DNA of 64,000 nt from positions 1,841,001 to 1,905,000 of the forward strand of contig NZ_CP138632.1 of the NCBI RefSeq assembly GCF_036456085.1, written 5' to 3'. The DNA is from Veillonella parvula (GTDB taxonomy: Bacteria > Bacillota > Negativicutes > Veillonellales > Veillonellaceae). The notes below the pieces were generated by a model. It did not search any database. It saw only the letters and a list, made by a program, of their open reading frames with translations, and was not told the DNA's origin. Of this stretch, positions 25,794-34,151 are shown piece by piece. How positions within the stretch are numbered: the stretch's first letter is position 1; every line of letters begins with the position of its first letter. A program made the translations under genes and the position numbers.

Positions 25794-26912
25794 TTGCAAG
25801 TGCAAGACATTCTTGCAAAAGACCTCGTCGGCGATGAATGGCTGACCGAGGAGGAATTGCGATTTCTCATGTCTGTAACTGATGAAGAACAGTTGCAGTT
25901 GATATATAAAAAGGCCTACGAAGTGAAGGCAAAATACGTAAAGCCTGTAGCATACTATCGCGGCCTCATCGAGTTCTCAAACCGATGCATTAAGAATTGT
26001 AATTACTGCGGTATCCGCCGAGAAAACGATAAGGCGGAACGCTTTGATATGAATCGCGAAGACATTATCAAGATGGCGCAGTGGGCATACGACCATGAAT
26101 ATGGTTCCATTACACTCCAATCTGGTGAACGCTGTGATGATGCCTTTGTAGACTATGTTGTGGATTTAATTCGTGACATTAAAGCCATTGGTGATGGTTC
26201 TCTTGGCATAACGATATGTGTAGGGGAACAAAGCGAAGAGGCGTACCGCCGCATGCGTGAAGCCGGTGCGAGTCGTTATTTATTACGCATTGAAACAACT
26301 AATACAGATTTATACCATAAAATTCATCCTCGTGATGAATTGCACTCCTTTGAGACGCGCGTAGAATGTTTACGTCGTTTGCGCCGCGTAGGCTTTCAAG
26401 TTGGCACAGGCGTTATGATTGGCCTACCCGGTCAAACAGAAGATGATCTCGTAAATGATATCTTGTTCTATCGAGATATGGATATCGATATGATCGGCAT
26501 GGGGCCTTATGTGGTGCATCACGATACGCCACTAGGTCAAGAAGCATTGGCGATGGGTATTGATGACGAAGCAGGTAAATTGCGCCGCGTTCAATTGGGG
26601 CTCAAGATGATTGCGTTGACTCGTTTATTCTTGAAAGACGTAAATATTGCAGCTACGACGGCGTTACAAGCACTAGATAAACTAGGCCGCGAAAAAGGTT
26701 TAGCCGCAGGGGCGAATATCCTTATGCCTATCATCACCATTCCTGAACACCGTGCAAAATATTTGCTATACGATAATAAGCCATGCGTGGACGACAATGC
26801 AGAACAATGTAAAGACTGCTTGACACGCCGCGTAATGTCCATCGGTGATACAGTGGGTTGGAAACAAAATGGGGACTCTAAACACTACGGCAAACGGACG
26901 GGAGAATTTTAG
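25794..26912 (+). CDS. hydE: [FeFe]-hydrogenase maturase HydE, radical SAM
   Basis: 372 residues. The radical-SAM cluster motif is C65-x3-C69-x2-C72 (CIKNCNYCGIR), followed by TLQSGERCDD, the substrate-barrel segments RIETTNTDLYHKIHP and GVMIGLPGQTEDDL, and MGPYVVHHDTPL, all characteristic of HydE. A C-terminal Cys cluster (CVDDNAEQCKDCLTRR) may bind an auxiliary cluster. The start is TTG 25794, with AGGAAG at 25781-25786; an in-frame GTG at 25800 is further from that site. HydF, HydG and a hydrogenase are not in the window, so maturation partners must lie elsewhere. The last codons lie in the arm of a long palindrome. Confidence 0.88.
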   Translation: MQVQDILAKDLVGDEWLTEEELRFLMSVTDEEQLQLIYKKAYEVKAKYVKPVAYYRGLIEFSNRCIKNCNYCGIRRENDKAERFDMNREDIIKMAQWAYDHEYGSITLQSGERCDDAFVDYVVDLIRDIKAIGDGSLGITICVGEQSEEAYRRMREAGASRYLLRIETTNTDLYHKIHPRDELHSFETRVECLRRLRRVGFQVGTGVMIGLPGQTEDDLVNDILFYRDMDIDMIGMGPYVVHHDTPLGQEALAMGIDDEAGKLRRVQLGLKMIALTRLFLKDVNIAATTALQALDKLGREKGLAAGANILMPIITIPEHRAKYLLYDNKPCVDDNAEQCKDCLTRRVMSIGDTVGWKQNGDSKHYGKRTGEF

Positions 26913-27186
26913 TATTCTATGTTCGAACTAAATTATTTAGTTGACTATATCTTTGTCCTTAGTATTGCCTATATATAGATGGGGCCCCGTTACATAGCGA
27001 CAACTTAATTAGAAAAGACGGTCTATACTTGCTTGCTCCTCGTTCCTGATGTCGCGGCACAAGTACAGACCGTCTTTTTTATAACTTTGTGAGGGCACTA
27101 GTCCCATCTATATATAGGATATACCGATAAAGTCTTATTAATAATTTAATTAAGTTTAGGATCTACATAGGAATACTAAAATTTTC
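26902..27186. repeat. Long imperfect palindrome (about 285 bp) between hydE and the EF-G-like gene
   Basis: The two halves of the hydE downstream gap mirror each other around about 27044. Paired blocks are 26902-26917 with 27171-27186 (15/16), the 16-mer CCTATATATAGATGGG (26968-26983) with its perfect complement (27103-27118), and 27013-27031 with 27060-27078 (18/19). Less conserved AT-rich sequence lies between. The left arm includes the last three codons and stop of hydE. It may be a MITE-like element or an inverted duplication. Confidence 0.8.
27013..27080. terminator. Strong hairpin at the centre of the hydE-downstream palindrome
   Basis: AAAAGACGGTCTATACTTG (27013-27031) pairs with 27060-27078 (one mismatch), followed by TT. 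It can terminate hydE transcription. The 28-base loop is GC-richer than its surroundings. Confidence 0.8.
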
Positions 27187-27209
27187 GTTATAATTTAGTC
27201 TTATTATAT

Positions 27210-27257
27210 AATCCTTTTTTTCTAAGAAATTTTTCTCAGAAAAAGAGGATTTTTTTA
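27210..27257 (+). terminator. Terminator hairpin in the leader of the EF-G-like gene
   Basis: Positions 27210-27223 pair with AGAAAAAGAGGATT (27238-27251), then TTTTTT. A -10-like TATAAT lies at 27189-27194, just upstream, so this hairpin may be inside the leader and act as an attenuator. Confidence 0.6.
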
Positions 27258-27314
27258 TTGTAGTGTCGAAATGTATTAGCAAAGCCGTAATTTGCCAGTA
27301 AGGAGGCGATTCCA

Positions 27315-29381
27315 ATGAAAGAGTACAGTAGTGATAAAATTAGAAACGTTGCTGTTGTTTCCCACGATGGTGCGGGTAAAACAGCTCTTGTTGAATCCTT
27401 GTTGTTAACTTCTGGTGCGGTTGATTTCGTAGGTAAAGGTCAAGATAATAAACATATTATGGACTTTGAACCGGAAGAAATTAAACGTAATGTAACTATT
27501 CAATTGGGCATGGCGCCATGTGAGTGGCATGACCATAAGGTTAACTTCATAGACACTCCAGGCTATAACGAATTCCATGGCGAAGTTCGTGCCGCTTTGC
27601 GTGCTTGTGATGGCATGTTGATGGTGCTATCCTCCACATCTGGTGTAGAAACTGACACAGTTCGCGCATGGGATTATGCAGTTGAATTACAAATGCCTCG
27701 CATGGCATTTATCAATAAAATGGATGTCGATGGTGCTGATTTCTTTGGCACTATTGAAAGAATGCGGGAGTTATTTGGCAAAGGCATTATGCCATTGCAG
27801 ATTCCTATCGGTGAAGGTGCCGATTTTGAAGGCGTTGTAGACGTAGCGAAAATGACTGCGTTTACTTATAAGGACGGCCAACCAACAGAGGTCGCTGTAC
27901 CAGCTCACCTTATCGAAAAGGCTCAAGAAATTCGGGAAATGACCGTAGAAGCCGCGGCTGAAGGTAGCGATGAGTTGTTGGAAAAATATTTAGAAGGCGA
28001 AGAATTATCCTTAGAGGAAATCCGCCAAGGCTTGCGTGAAGGGATGATTAGTGGCCGTGTGTGCCCAATCATGTGTGGCAGTGCCACATCTCGTATTGGC
28101 TTAGATCAAGTATTGGATCGGATGATCCGTTACATGCCGGATGCAACTAAAAAAGTGATGACCGCAACTGATGCGGAAACCGGCGAACAATGTGTTGTAC
28201 ATGTAGATAAACCATTAACTGCATTCGTATTTAAAACATTGTTAGACCCATTCGCAGGCAAACAAAGCTTTGTACGTATCTTCTCTGGTGAACTGAAAGA
28301 AGGCGATCGCCTTTATGATGTAAACCAAGGTGTAGAAGAAAAATGGGGCAAGATGGTTACCCTTATCGGGAAGCAACAAATCCCTGTATCTGCTGCTAAA
28401 GCTGGCGATATCGTAGTGATACCGAAATTGGCCAATGCTAAGACCGGCGATACATTAACGGCTCCTGACTTTAAAGTGACATACGATGCTATTCGTTTCC
28501 CTCAACCTCTATACACTGTGGCTATGGAGCCAGTGAAAAAAGGTGAGGAGGAAAAATTAGCTAGTGCTGTTCTTAAAGTGGCGGAAGAAGATCCTACTTG
28601 CGTAGTAGTGAAAAATGCTGAAGCTCGCCAATTACAAATCGATTGTATGGGTGAAGTACATCTCGAGCATATCCTCAACAAAATGGACCGTAAATACGGC
28701 GTACAAGCTAAACTTGTGGCTCCATATATTCCATACCGCGAAACCATTAAAGGCTCTGCTGAAACCGAGTCTAAGTATAAGAAACAAAGTGGCGGTCATG
28801 GTCAATATGGTCACGTTAAGATTCAAGTGGATCCATTATATGATGGTAGCGAATTTGCATTCGTAGACAAAATTTTTGGTGGTGCTGTACCTAAACAATA
28901 CATACCAGCAGTGGAAAAGGGTGCCAAAGAAACCCTAGATAAAGGCCTAATTGCAGGATATCCTATGATTGGCGTGCAAGTGACACTCTTGGATGGATCT
29001 TACCACAGTGTAGACTCCTCAGAGTTAGCATTTAAAGTAGCTACGTCACAGGCTATCAAGGATGTGATTCCTAAGGCGAAACCAGTCCTATTAGAACCAA
29101 TCTATGAAGTCAACGTGTTTGCACCAGATGCTTTCATGGGCGACATCATGGGTGATTTGAATAGCCGTCGAGGTCGTGTATTAGGCATGGAACAAAGTGA
29201 AAGAACAGGTATTTCCGTTGTTAAAGCACAAGTACCATTGGCTGAAATGTCCGATTATGTGACTGCATTGCGCTCCATTACACAAGGACAAGGCGTATTT
29301 AACCGTCAGTTCTATACCTATGAAGAGGTTCCCCATAAGCAAGCGGAAGAAATTATCGCTGCTCATAAAACCCAAGAATAA
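27315..29381 (+). CDS. Elongation factor G-like GTPase (FusA2 type)
   Basis: 688 residues with all five EF-G domains. GTPase motifs are G1 SHDGAGKT (residues 16-23), G3 DTPGYNEF and G4 NKMD. The G1 loop differs from canonical EF-G (AHIDAGKT), and the switch region has HIMDFEPEEIKRNVTIQLG in place of the usual 'D..EQERGITI'. This marks the divergent EF-G-like group, not the main translocase. Domain IV is recognisable (GSAETESKYKKQSGGHGQYGHVK). No ribosomal genes surround it. It may act in ribosome rescue or stress; that is open. AAGGAGG lies 8 bases before the ATG. Confidence 0.85.
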   Translation: MKEYSSDKIRNVAVVSHDGAGKTALVESLLLTSGAVDFVGKGQDNKHIMDFEPEEIKRNVTIQLGMAPCEWHDHKVNFIDTPGYNEFHGEVRAALRACDGMLMVLSSTSGVETDTVRAWDYAVELQMPRMAFINKMDVDGADFFGTIERMRELFGKGIMPLQIPIGEGADFEGVVDVAKMTAFTYKDGQPTEVAVPAHLIEKAQEIREMTVEAAAEGSDELLEKYLEGEELSLEEIRQGLREGMISGRVCPIMCGSATSRIGLDQVLDRMIRYMPDATKKVMTATDAETGEQCVVHVDKPLTAFVFKTLLDPFAGKQSFVRIFSGELKEGDRLYDVNQGVEEKWGKMVTLIGKQQIPVSAAKAGDIVVIPKLANAKTGDTLTAPDFKVTYDAIRFPQPLYTVAMEPVKKGEEEKLASAVLKVAEEDPTCVVVKNAEARQLQIDCMGEVHLEHILNKMDRKYGVQAKLVAPYIPYRETIKGSAETESKYKKQSGGHGQYGHVKIQVDPLYDGSEFAFVDKIFGGAVPKQYIPAVEKGAKETLDKGLIAGYPMIGVQVTLLDGSYHSVDSSELAFKVATSQAIKDVIPKAKPVLLEPIYEVNVFAPDAFMGDIMGDLNSRRGRVLGMEQSERTGISVVKAQVPLAEMSDYVTALRSITQGQGVFNRQFYTYEEVPHKQAEEIIAAHKTQE

Positions 29382-29446
29382 GGTAATGGCCACATGCTGT
29401 ATCTAATACAGTTTGAATCATTACAACTGAATAGACAATTGCATAA

Positions 29447-29494
29447 TGTAACAATTTAATACTGTAACAATTTCATAGTGTAATAATTGACGAA
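29447..29494 (+). repeat. Three degenerate 16-bp tandem units
   Basis: Units TGTAACAATTTAATAC, TGTAACAATTTCATAG and TGTAATAATTGACGAA lie head to tail at 29447-29494, before the terminator of the EF-G-like gene. AT-rich, probably slippage-derived. Confidence 0.55.
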
Positions 29495-29524
29495 AGTCAT
29501 AAATTTGAATAGTATTTTACTGAG

Positions 29525-29557
29525 GCCCTCCATATATGTAGCGTATGGAGGGCTTTT
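29525..29557 (+). terminator. Terminator after the EF-G-like gene
   Basis: GCCCTCCATA (29525-29534) pairs with TATGGAGGGC (29544-29553), then TTTTA. Confidence 0.85.
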
Positions 29558-29663
29558 ACATAAGAGAATAGCTAGTTCTTTATGTATATATGTGCTAACA
29601 TAAAAGGTAATATAATTAGTTTATTGTGGTGCCATATCCATAGATATTGTGAAAGGATTGTGT

Positions 29664-30140
29664 ATGTTTTTCTCTAGTATTACCGCAGATTATACAAAAA
29701 TGGGCTATCCTAAAGCCATCGTGCGCGCTTTGGATTTCTTGAAAAACACAGATTTGAAAACATTGCCTGGAGGACGTCATGCCATTGAAGGCGACATGAT
29801 GTATGCTAACGTAGACGATGTAGAAACAAAACTATTTGAAGCTACAAAACCGGAATCGCACCGTAATTATGTAGATATCCAATTTATGGTGAGCGGCGAG
29901 GAAAACATGGGCTTTTTCGTAGATAAAGGTCTCGTTAAACCTGTGGAGTCCTATCCAGATCGAGATTGCTATTTTTATCCTAATGAAGCGGTTGATGAAG
30001 GGCAAATCCATTGCCCAGAAGGGTACTACACTGTATTCTTCCCCTCTGATGTTCATCGGCCTTTGCTTGCTGTAAACGATAAACCTATTAAAATCCGTAA
30101 GGTGGTTGTGAAAGTTCACGTATCTTTGCTCGGTGACTAG
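29664..30140 (+). CDS. YhcH/YjgK/YiaL family protein
   Basis: 158 residues from ATG 29664 (GAAAGGA at 29651-29657). It is a single cupin-like domain of the YhcH/YjgK/YiaL family: GRHAIEGDMMYANVDDVETK near residue 42, ESHRNYVDIQFMVSGEE, and EGYYTVFFPSDVHRPLLAV with conserved His near 135. Relatives sit in sialic acid and sugar-acid catabolic operons, where they are thought to isomerise sugars or bind zinc. Here no sugar genes are near. The next gene, an exporter, starts two bases after its stop. Confidence 0.8.
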   Translation: MFFSSITADYTKMGYPKAIVRALDFLKNTDLKTLPGGRHAIEGDMMYANVDDVETKLFEATKPESHRNYVDIQFMVSGEENMGFFVDKGLVKPVESYPDRDCYFYPNEAVDEGQIHCPEGYYTVFFPSDVHRPLLAVNDKPIKIRKVVVKVHVSLLGD

Positions 30141-30141
30141 C

Positions 30142-31086
30142 ATGAAACAATATGAAGTTATTGGTGTTATTATAACTCTATTAGGGGCTGTTTTATGGGG
30201 CGTATCAGGTGCATCCGTACAGTTCTTAAGCAATTTTAGAGATATGAATTTGGAATGGCTAGTAACTATGCGATTGATTACAGCAGGTTTACTAACTGTT
30301 ATTTATGCATGGTTTAGATTTGGAAACTCTATCTTTAATGTATTTCATAGTATAAAGGATACGCTAGGGCTCATTGTTTTTGGCGTATTTGGAATGGCAT
30401 TATGCCAATATACATACTTCAGATCCATTGCTTTAGCTGGAGCTGGCATTGCAACGGTATTACAATATCTGGCGCCGTCTATGATTATTATTTACCTGCT
30501 GGTTCGCTATGGTAAACGACCATCCAAGGGGGAAATGGTTTCTGTTATACTGGCCTTAGTGGGGACCATTTGTTTAATGGGGAATGGTGATGGTCTTTCT
30601 ATTGAAAGCTTCCCAATGGCGGTTCTCGTATGGGGGCTTTTATCTGCTGTGGGTGTAGCCGTATATAGTATTTCTCCTGTTGATTTACTCTACAAATATG
30701 GCACATTGCCTATTGTAGGGTTTGGGATGCTTATTAGTGGTATTGTAGCCGCTATATTATTCCATCAACCGAATTCATATGCAGTGTGGGACGCATGGAC
30801 TGTTATTGGTTGTTTCAATGTCATATTCCTCGGGACGATAGTATCTTTCAATGCCTATTTAGAAGGGGTTAAACGAATTGGGGCCGTACCAGGATCTATT
30901 TTGTCATCTATTGAACCTATTTCGGCGGCTTTCTTTGGGTGGGCTTTTTTAGGAAATGAATTTAGTCTACTAGGGCTAATTGGTATGGCTATGATTATTG
31001 CCACCGTTGTTATCATTGCTTGGGATAGACAACGAACTATTAAGCGAGAAGTACTGGCAAAACTGAATAAAACAATATTAGAATAA
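30142..31086 (+). CDS. EamA-family (DMT superfamily) transporter
   Basis: 314 residues with ten hydrophobic segments in two EamA halves, including GAVLWGVSGASVQFL at the start, the PSMIIIYLLVRY region, and the second-half signature GAVPGSILSSIEPISAAFFGWAFLGNE. DMT carriers of this type export amino acids or other metabolites. ATG 30142 is preferred; a GTG at 30133 overlaps the previous gene. It is probably co-transcribed with the YhcH-like gene, but substrates are unknown. Confidence 0.82.
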   Translation: MKQYEVIGVIITLLGAVLWGVSGASVQFLSNFRDMNLEWLVTMRLITAGLLTVIYAWFRFGNSIFNVFHSIKDTLGLIVFGVFGMALCQYTYFRSIALAGAGIATVLQYLAPSMIIIYLLVRYGKRPSKGEMVSVILALVGTICLMGNGDGLSIESFPMAVLVWGLLSAVGVAVYSISPVDLLYKYGTLPIVGFGMLISGIVAAILFHQPNSYAVWDAWTVIGCFNVIFLGTIVSFNAYLEGVKRIGAVPGSILSSIEPISAAFFGWAFLGNEFSLLGLIGMAMIIATVVIIAWDRQRTIKREVLAKLNKTILE

Positions 31087-31150
31087 ATTGATAAGAGCAC
31101 ATCAATAAAAATATATCAATAAAATATGTCGACAGGAAAACATCAAGAAG

Positions 31151-31195
31151 AACACATATATCACAGAAAACGTTTCGTGGTATATGTGTTTTTTG
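31151..31195 (+). terminator. Terminator after the EamA gene
   Basis: AACACATATATCAC (31151-31164) pairs with GTGGTATATGTGTT (31177-31190, one G-U), then TTTTG. Confidence 0.85.
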
Positions 31196-31202
31196 TTATA
31201 AC

Positions 31203-31271
31203 ATACAGTATATTTTAGATACTGTATACATGCTCCATTTAGTTGACTATTTACCTATCTATTCATATAGT
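31203..31271 (+). promoter_or_regulatory. Promoter and upstream operator-like palindrome of the amidohydrolase genes
   Basis: TTGACT (31243-31248) and TATAGT (31266-31271) are 17 bases apart. Upstream, ATACAGTAT (31203-31211) and ATACTGTAT (31219-31227) form a perfect 9-bp inverted repeat with a 7-base centre. Its place above the -35 box would suit an activator or an upstream repressor site. The regulator is unknown. Confidence 0.6.
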
Positions 31272-31310
31272 AAATGTATACGTGATTATTAGTTTGTTAC
31301 GGAGGTATTT

Positions 31311-32606
31311 ATGTCTGTAAAAGATTTCGTGCAACAACGGCGCGATGCGTTAATCGCTATGCGTCGAGATTTTCATATGTACCCTGAACCTGCTTGGCTT
31401 GAGTATCGCTCTGCTGCGAAGGTAGCGGATAGGCTTATTTCTTTGGGCTATGATGTGGCGTTGGGGGCAGATGTACTCGATTTAGACTCTCGCATGGGTT
31501 TGCCTAGTGATGAGGTCATGAAAGCTGGTATGGATCGAGCCATCAAAGAAGGTGCTAATCCTGAGCTTGTAGAAAAGATGGGTTATGGTAAAACGGCCAT
31601 TGTTGCAACTATGAAGTTCGGTGGTGAAAGCCCTGTAGTAGCATTTCGTGTAGACATGGACTCTAACGATGTCATCGAAGCTAAAGAGGATAGCCATGTG
31701 CCTACAAAGAAAGGATTCCGTTCTTGTCATGATAAAGCGATGCACGCCTGTGGTCATGATGCACATATGACGATGGGGCTAGGCCTAGCTGAATATTTGG
31801 CTGCGCACAAGGATGAATTCAAAGGAACTATTAAACTCATTTTCCAACCTGCAGAGGAAGGCGTGCGCGGTGCTAAAGCGATGGCGGAAGCGGGCGTTGT
31901 GGATGATGTAGATTTGATGTTCGGCATGCATATTGGGTTTAATGAAAATCTATCCAATTGTTTTGCGTGTAGCGATCATGGCTTCTTAGCGACAACAAAA
32001 CTTGATGCGGTGTTCTACGGCTATTCTGCTCATGCTGGTGGTTCCCCAGAAAAAGCACAAAATGCAATGCTCGCAGGTTGTACAGCGGTTCTTAACTTAC
32101 AAGCCATCGCTCGTCATAGTCAAGGCGCCTCTCGCATGAATGTAGGTGTTTTTGAAAGCGGTACAGGCCGCAATGTGACGCCTGATGTGGCAGTTCTTAA
32201 ACTAGAAACTCGTGGTGCCTCTACAGAAATCAATGACTACATGATTGAACGGTCGAAGACTATTATTAAAGGTGCTGCAGAAATGCACGATTGTACCTTT
32301 GAAATCACAAAACAAGGAGAAACTCCGGCAGGTCGCATCAGCGATGATTTAGCTCGTGAAGTACAAGCTATCGTGGAACCACTTGGGATCTTTAAAGAGG
32401 TTCCCTTCGATTACAGCGGTGGCGGTAGTGAAGACTGTGCGTACTTCTTGAATCGTGTCATCGATCGCGGTGGTAGAGCGACCTATATGGTTGTGGGATC
32501 TGCCATTAAAGCACCGCATCACAATCCGCTCTTTGATATCGATGAAGAAGATATGTTAAACGGTATTGTAGCGTTAGGTACCATTGCAGCTCACTATTTA
32601 AAATAA
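31311..32606 (+). CDS. M20 amidohydrolase, AbgA-like (aminobenzoyl-glutamate hydrolase type)
   Basis: 431-residue M20D metallopeptidase. The zinc motifs are FRVDMDSNDV (in place of the common 'RADMDALP'), HACGHDAHMTMGLGLAEYL near residue 145, and FQPAEEGVRGAKAM with the catalytic Glu pair. A dimerisation lid domain follows, and a C-terminal HHNPLFDIDEEDM with the last His ligand. The long insert before the active site and the altered first motif resemble E. coli AbgA, which cleaves p-aminobenzoyl-glutamate together with AbgB. An AbgB-like partner is not adjacent. GGAGG lies 7 bases before the ATG. Confidence 0.8.
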   Translation: MSVKDFVQQRRDALIAMRRDFHMYPEPAWLEYRSAAKVADRLISLGYDVALGADVLDLDSRMGLPSDEVMKAGMDRAIKEGANPELVEKMGYGKTAIVATMKFGGESPVVAFRVDMDSNDVIEAKEDSHVPTKKGFRSCHDKAMHACGHDAHMTMGLGLAEYLAAHKDEFKGTIKLIFQPAEEGVRGAKAMAEAGVVDDVDLMFGMHIGFNENLSNCFACSDHGFLATTKLDAVFYGYSAHAGGSPEKAQNAMLAGCTAVLNLQAIARHSQGASRMNVGVFESGTGRNVTPDVAVLKLETRGASTEINDYMIERSKTIIKGAAEMHDCTFEITKQGETPAGRISDDLAREVQAIVEPLGIFKEVPFDYSGGGSEDCAYFLNRVIDRGGRATYMVVGSAIKAPHHNPLFDIDEEDMLNGIVALGTIAAHYLK

Positions 32607-32668
32607 GCTTTATATACTAGCATCATATGGTTTGTCAGTAATTGATGTAATAGATTGTGAGGTGTTAC

Positions 32669-33913
32669 ATGATTCAACGAGAGCGATTGGTTAAGGATTT
32701 TGAGGCTATGGCCCAATTGACGGCTCCTGGTGAGGGCATTAATCGCCTTGCTTTCACCGATGCAGATTGGGCAGGACGTCAATATATTATAGATCGCATG
32801 ACTGATGCGGGTTTATCCGTTGAAATAGACGATTTTGGTAATGTCATTGGCTATAAGATTGGTAAGAAACCAGATTTACCAGCTGTTATGGTGGGGTCTC
32901 ATACGGATAGCGTGCCCAATGGAGGCAATTACGATGGTGTGGTCGGCGTGTTATCTGCTATTGAAGTAATTCGTAGCATGATCGACGATGGTTATGAACA
33001 TGATCATACCATCGCTGTGGTGTCCTTTATGTGTGAAGAGTCTGGTCGCTTTGGGAATGCTACACTAGGCAGTAAGGCCATGCGCGGTGAATTGACATTA
33101 CAAGACTTACACCACTTGGTAGATAAACAAGGAATTTCTTTGTACGAAGCCTTGAAAGGTCGTAATTTAAACCCCGATGGGATTGAAACAATGGCATATA
33201 AACGACCTGTAAAGTCTTTCACAGAAATCCATATAGAACAAGGCAAGGTACTGGAGCACGAGCAGAAAACGATTGGTATTGTGACTGGTATTGCCGCGCC
33301 AGAGCGATTCTATGTGACCATTCGAGGCAATGCCGATCATAGTGGAGCTACGCCGATGAACTTGCGTCATGATGCTCTATGTGGAGCCTCAAAAATCATC
33401 CTCGGCATCGAGGAGATTGCATCTATGCAAGAGGAACCACCCGTGGTGGGAACTGTTGGCGTTGTGGAGGTTACACCAGGGGCGATGAATGTCATTCCTG
33501 GTGCTGTGAAGCTAGGGGTAGATATTCGCAGTATTTCTAAGGTAGCTCGTAATTCTGTAGTTACTCTTGTTAAAGAATTTATTGACATTACTGCCGAGAA
33601 ACGTGGATTATCTTATACGATTGAGCCTATTGCACAAGACCATCCAGTAGCTATGCACCCTGCGATGATTCGAGAAATCGAAGAGGCTGTTAAGTCTGTA
33701 GGTGTAGAATATATGACTATGCCGAGCGGTGCCGGTCATGACGCGATGCATTGGGCGGAGGCAGTTCCTACGGGAATGATCTTTATTCCATGTCGCGATG
33801 GCATCAGTCATAATCCTGCAGAATTTGCTGAAATGGATGATATCGTAACGGGTGCAGAGGTGCTTGATAAGGTGCTTAGAAAACTTAGCTTGGAAGAAAC
33901 AAAGCTTGTTTAA
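32669..33913 (+). CDS. M20C amidase: allantoate amidohydrolase / N-carbamoyl-L-amino-acid hydrolase family
   Basis: 414 residues from ATG 32669, supported by GAGGTG at 32659-32664. The family signatures are MVGSHTDSVPNGGNYDGVVGVLSAIE (zinc His and Asp), VVSFMCEESGRFGNATLGS (catalytic Glu), EIHIEQGKVLEHE, GNADHSGATPMNLRHDAL (substrate and dimer region), and MPSGAGHDAM with the second-zinc His. It hydrolyses ureido or N-carbamoyl groups; the exact substrate cannot be told apart by sequence alone. It follows the AbgA-like gene by 62 bases and precedes a DcuC-type carrier, suggesting a small scavenging module. Confidence 0.85.
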   Translation: MIQRERLVKDFEAMAQLTAPGEGINRLAFTDADWAGRQYIIDRMTDAGLSVEIDDFGNVIGYKIGKKPDLPAVMVGSHTDSVPNGGNYDGVVGVLSAIEVIRSMIDDGYEHDHTIAVVSFMCEESGRFGNATLGSKAMRGELTLQDLHHLVDKQGISLYEALKGRNLNPDGIETMAYKRPVKSFTEIHIEQGKVLEHEQKTIGIVTGIAAPERFYVTIRGNADHSGATPMNLRHDALCGASKIILGIEEIASMQEEPPVVGTVGVVEVTPGAMNVIPGAVKLGVDIRSISKVARNSVVTLVKEFIDITAEKRGLSYTIEPIAQDHPVAMHPAMIREIEEAVKSVGVEYMTMPSGAGHDAMHWAEAVPTGMIFIPCRDGISHNPAEFAEMDDIVTGAEVLDKVLRKLSLEETKLV

Positions 33914-34151
33914 TATATTTCTTTATGTATTTATTCTTTATGTATTTATGTAGTTATATAGATAAGTAGTTATATAGTTATATGATTATACTGTATATAA
34001 TTAAGTGATTACTTTTACTATTGTTAGGCCTATTAGGTGTAAGACATAGATAGGACTATTGTATTTAGTGTTGTTAGTTGTGTATTGGATGTAAAGTGTT
34101 TATAGAGGGGATATAGCTATCTTGCATCATATGTACACGGATAGGAGAGTT

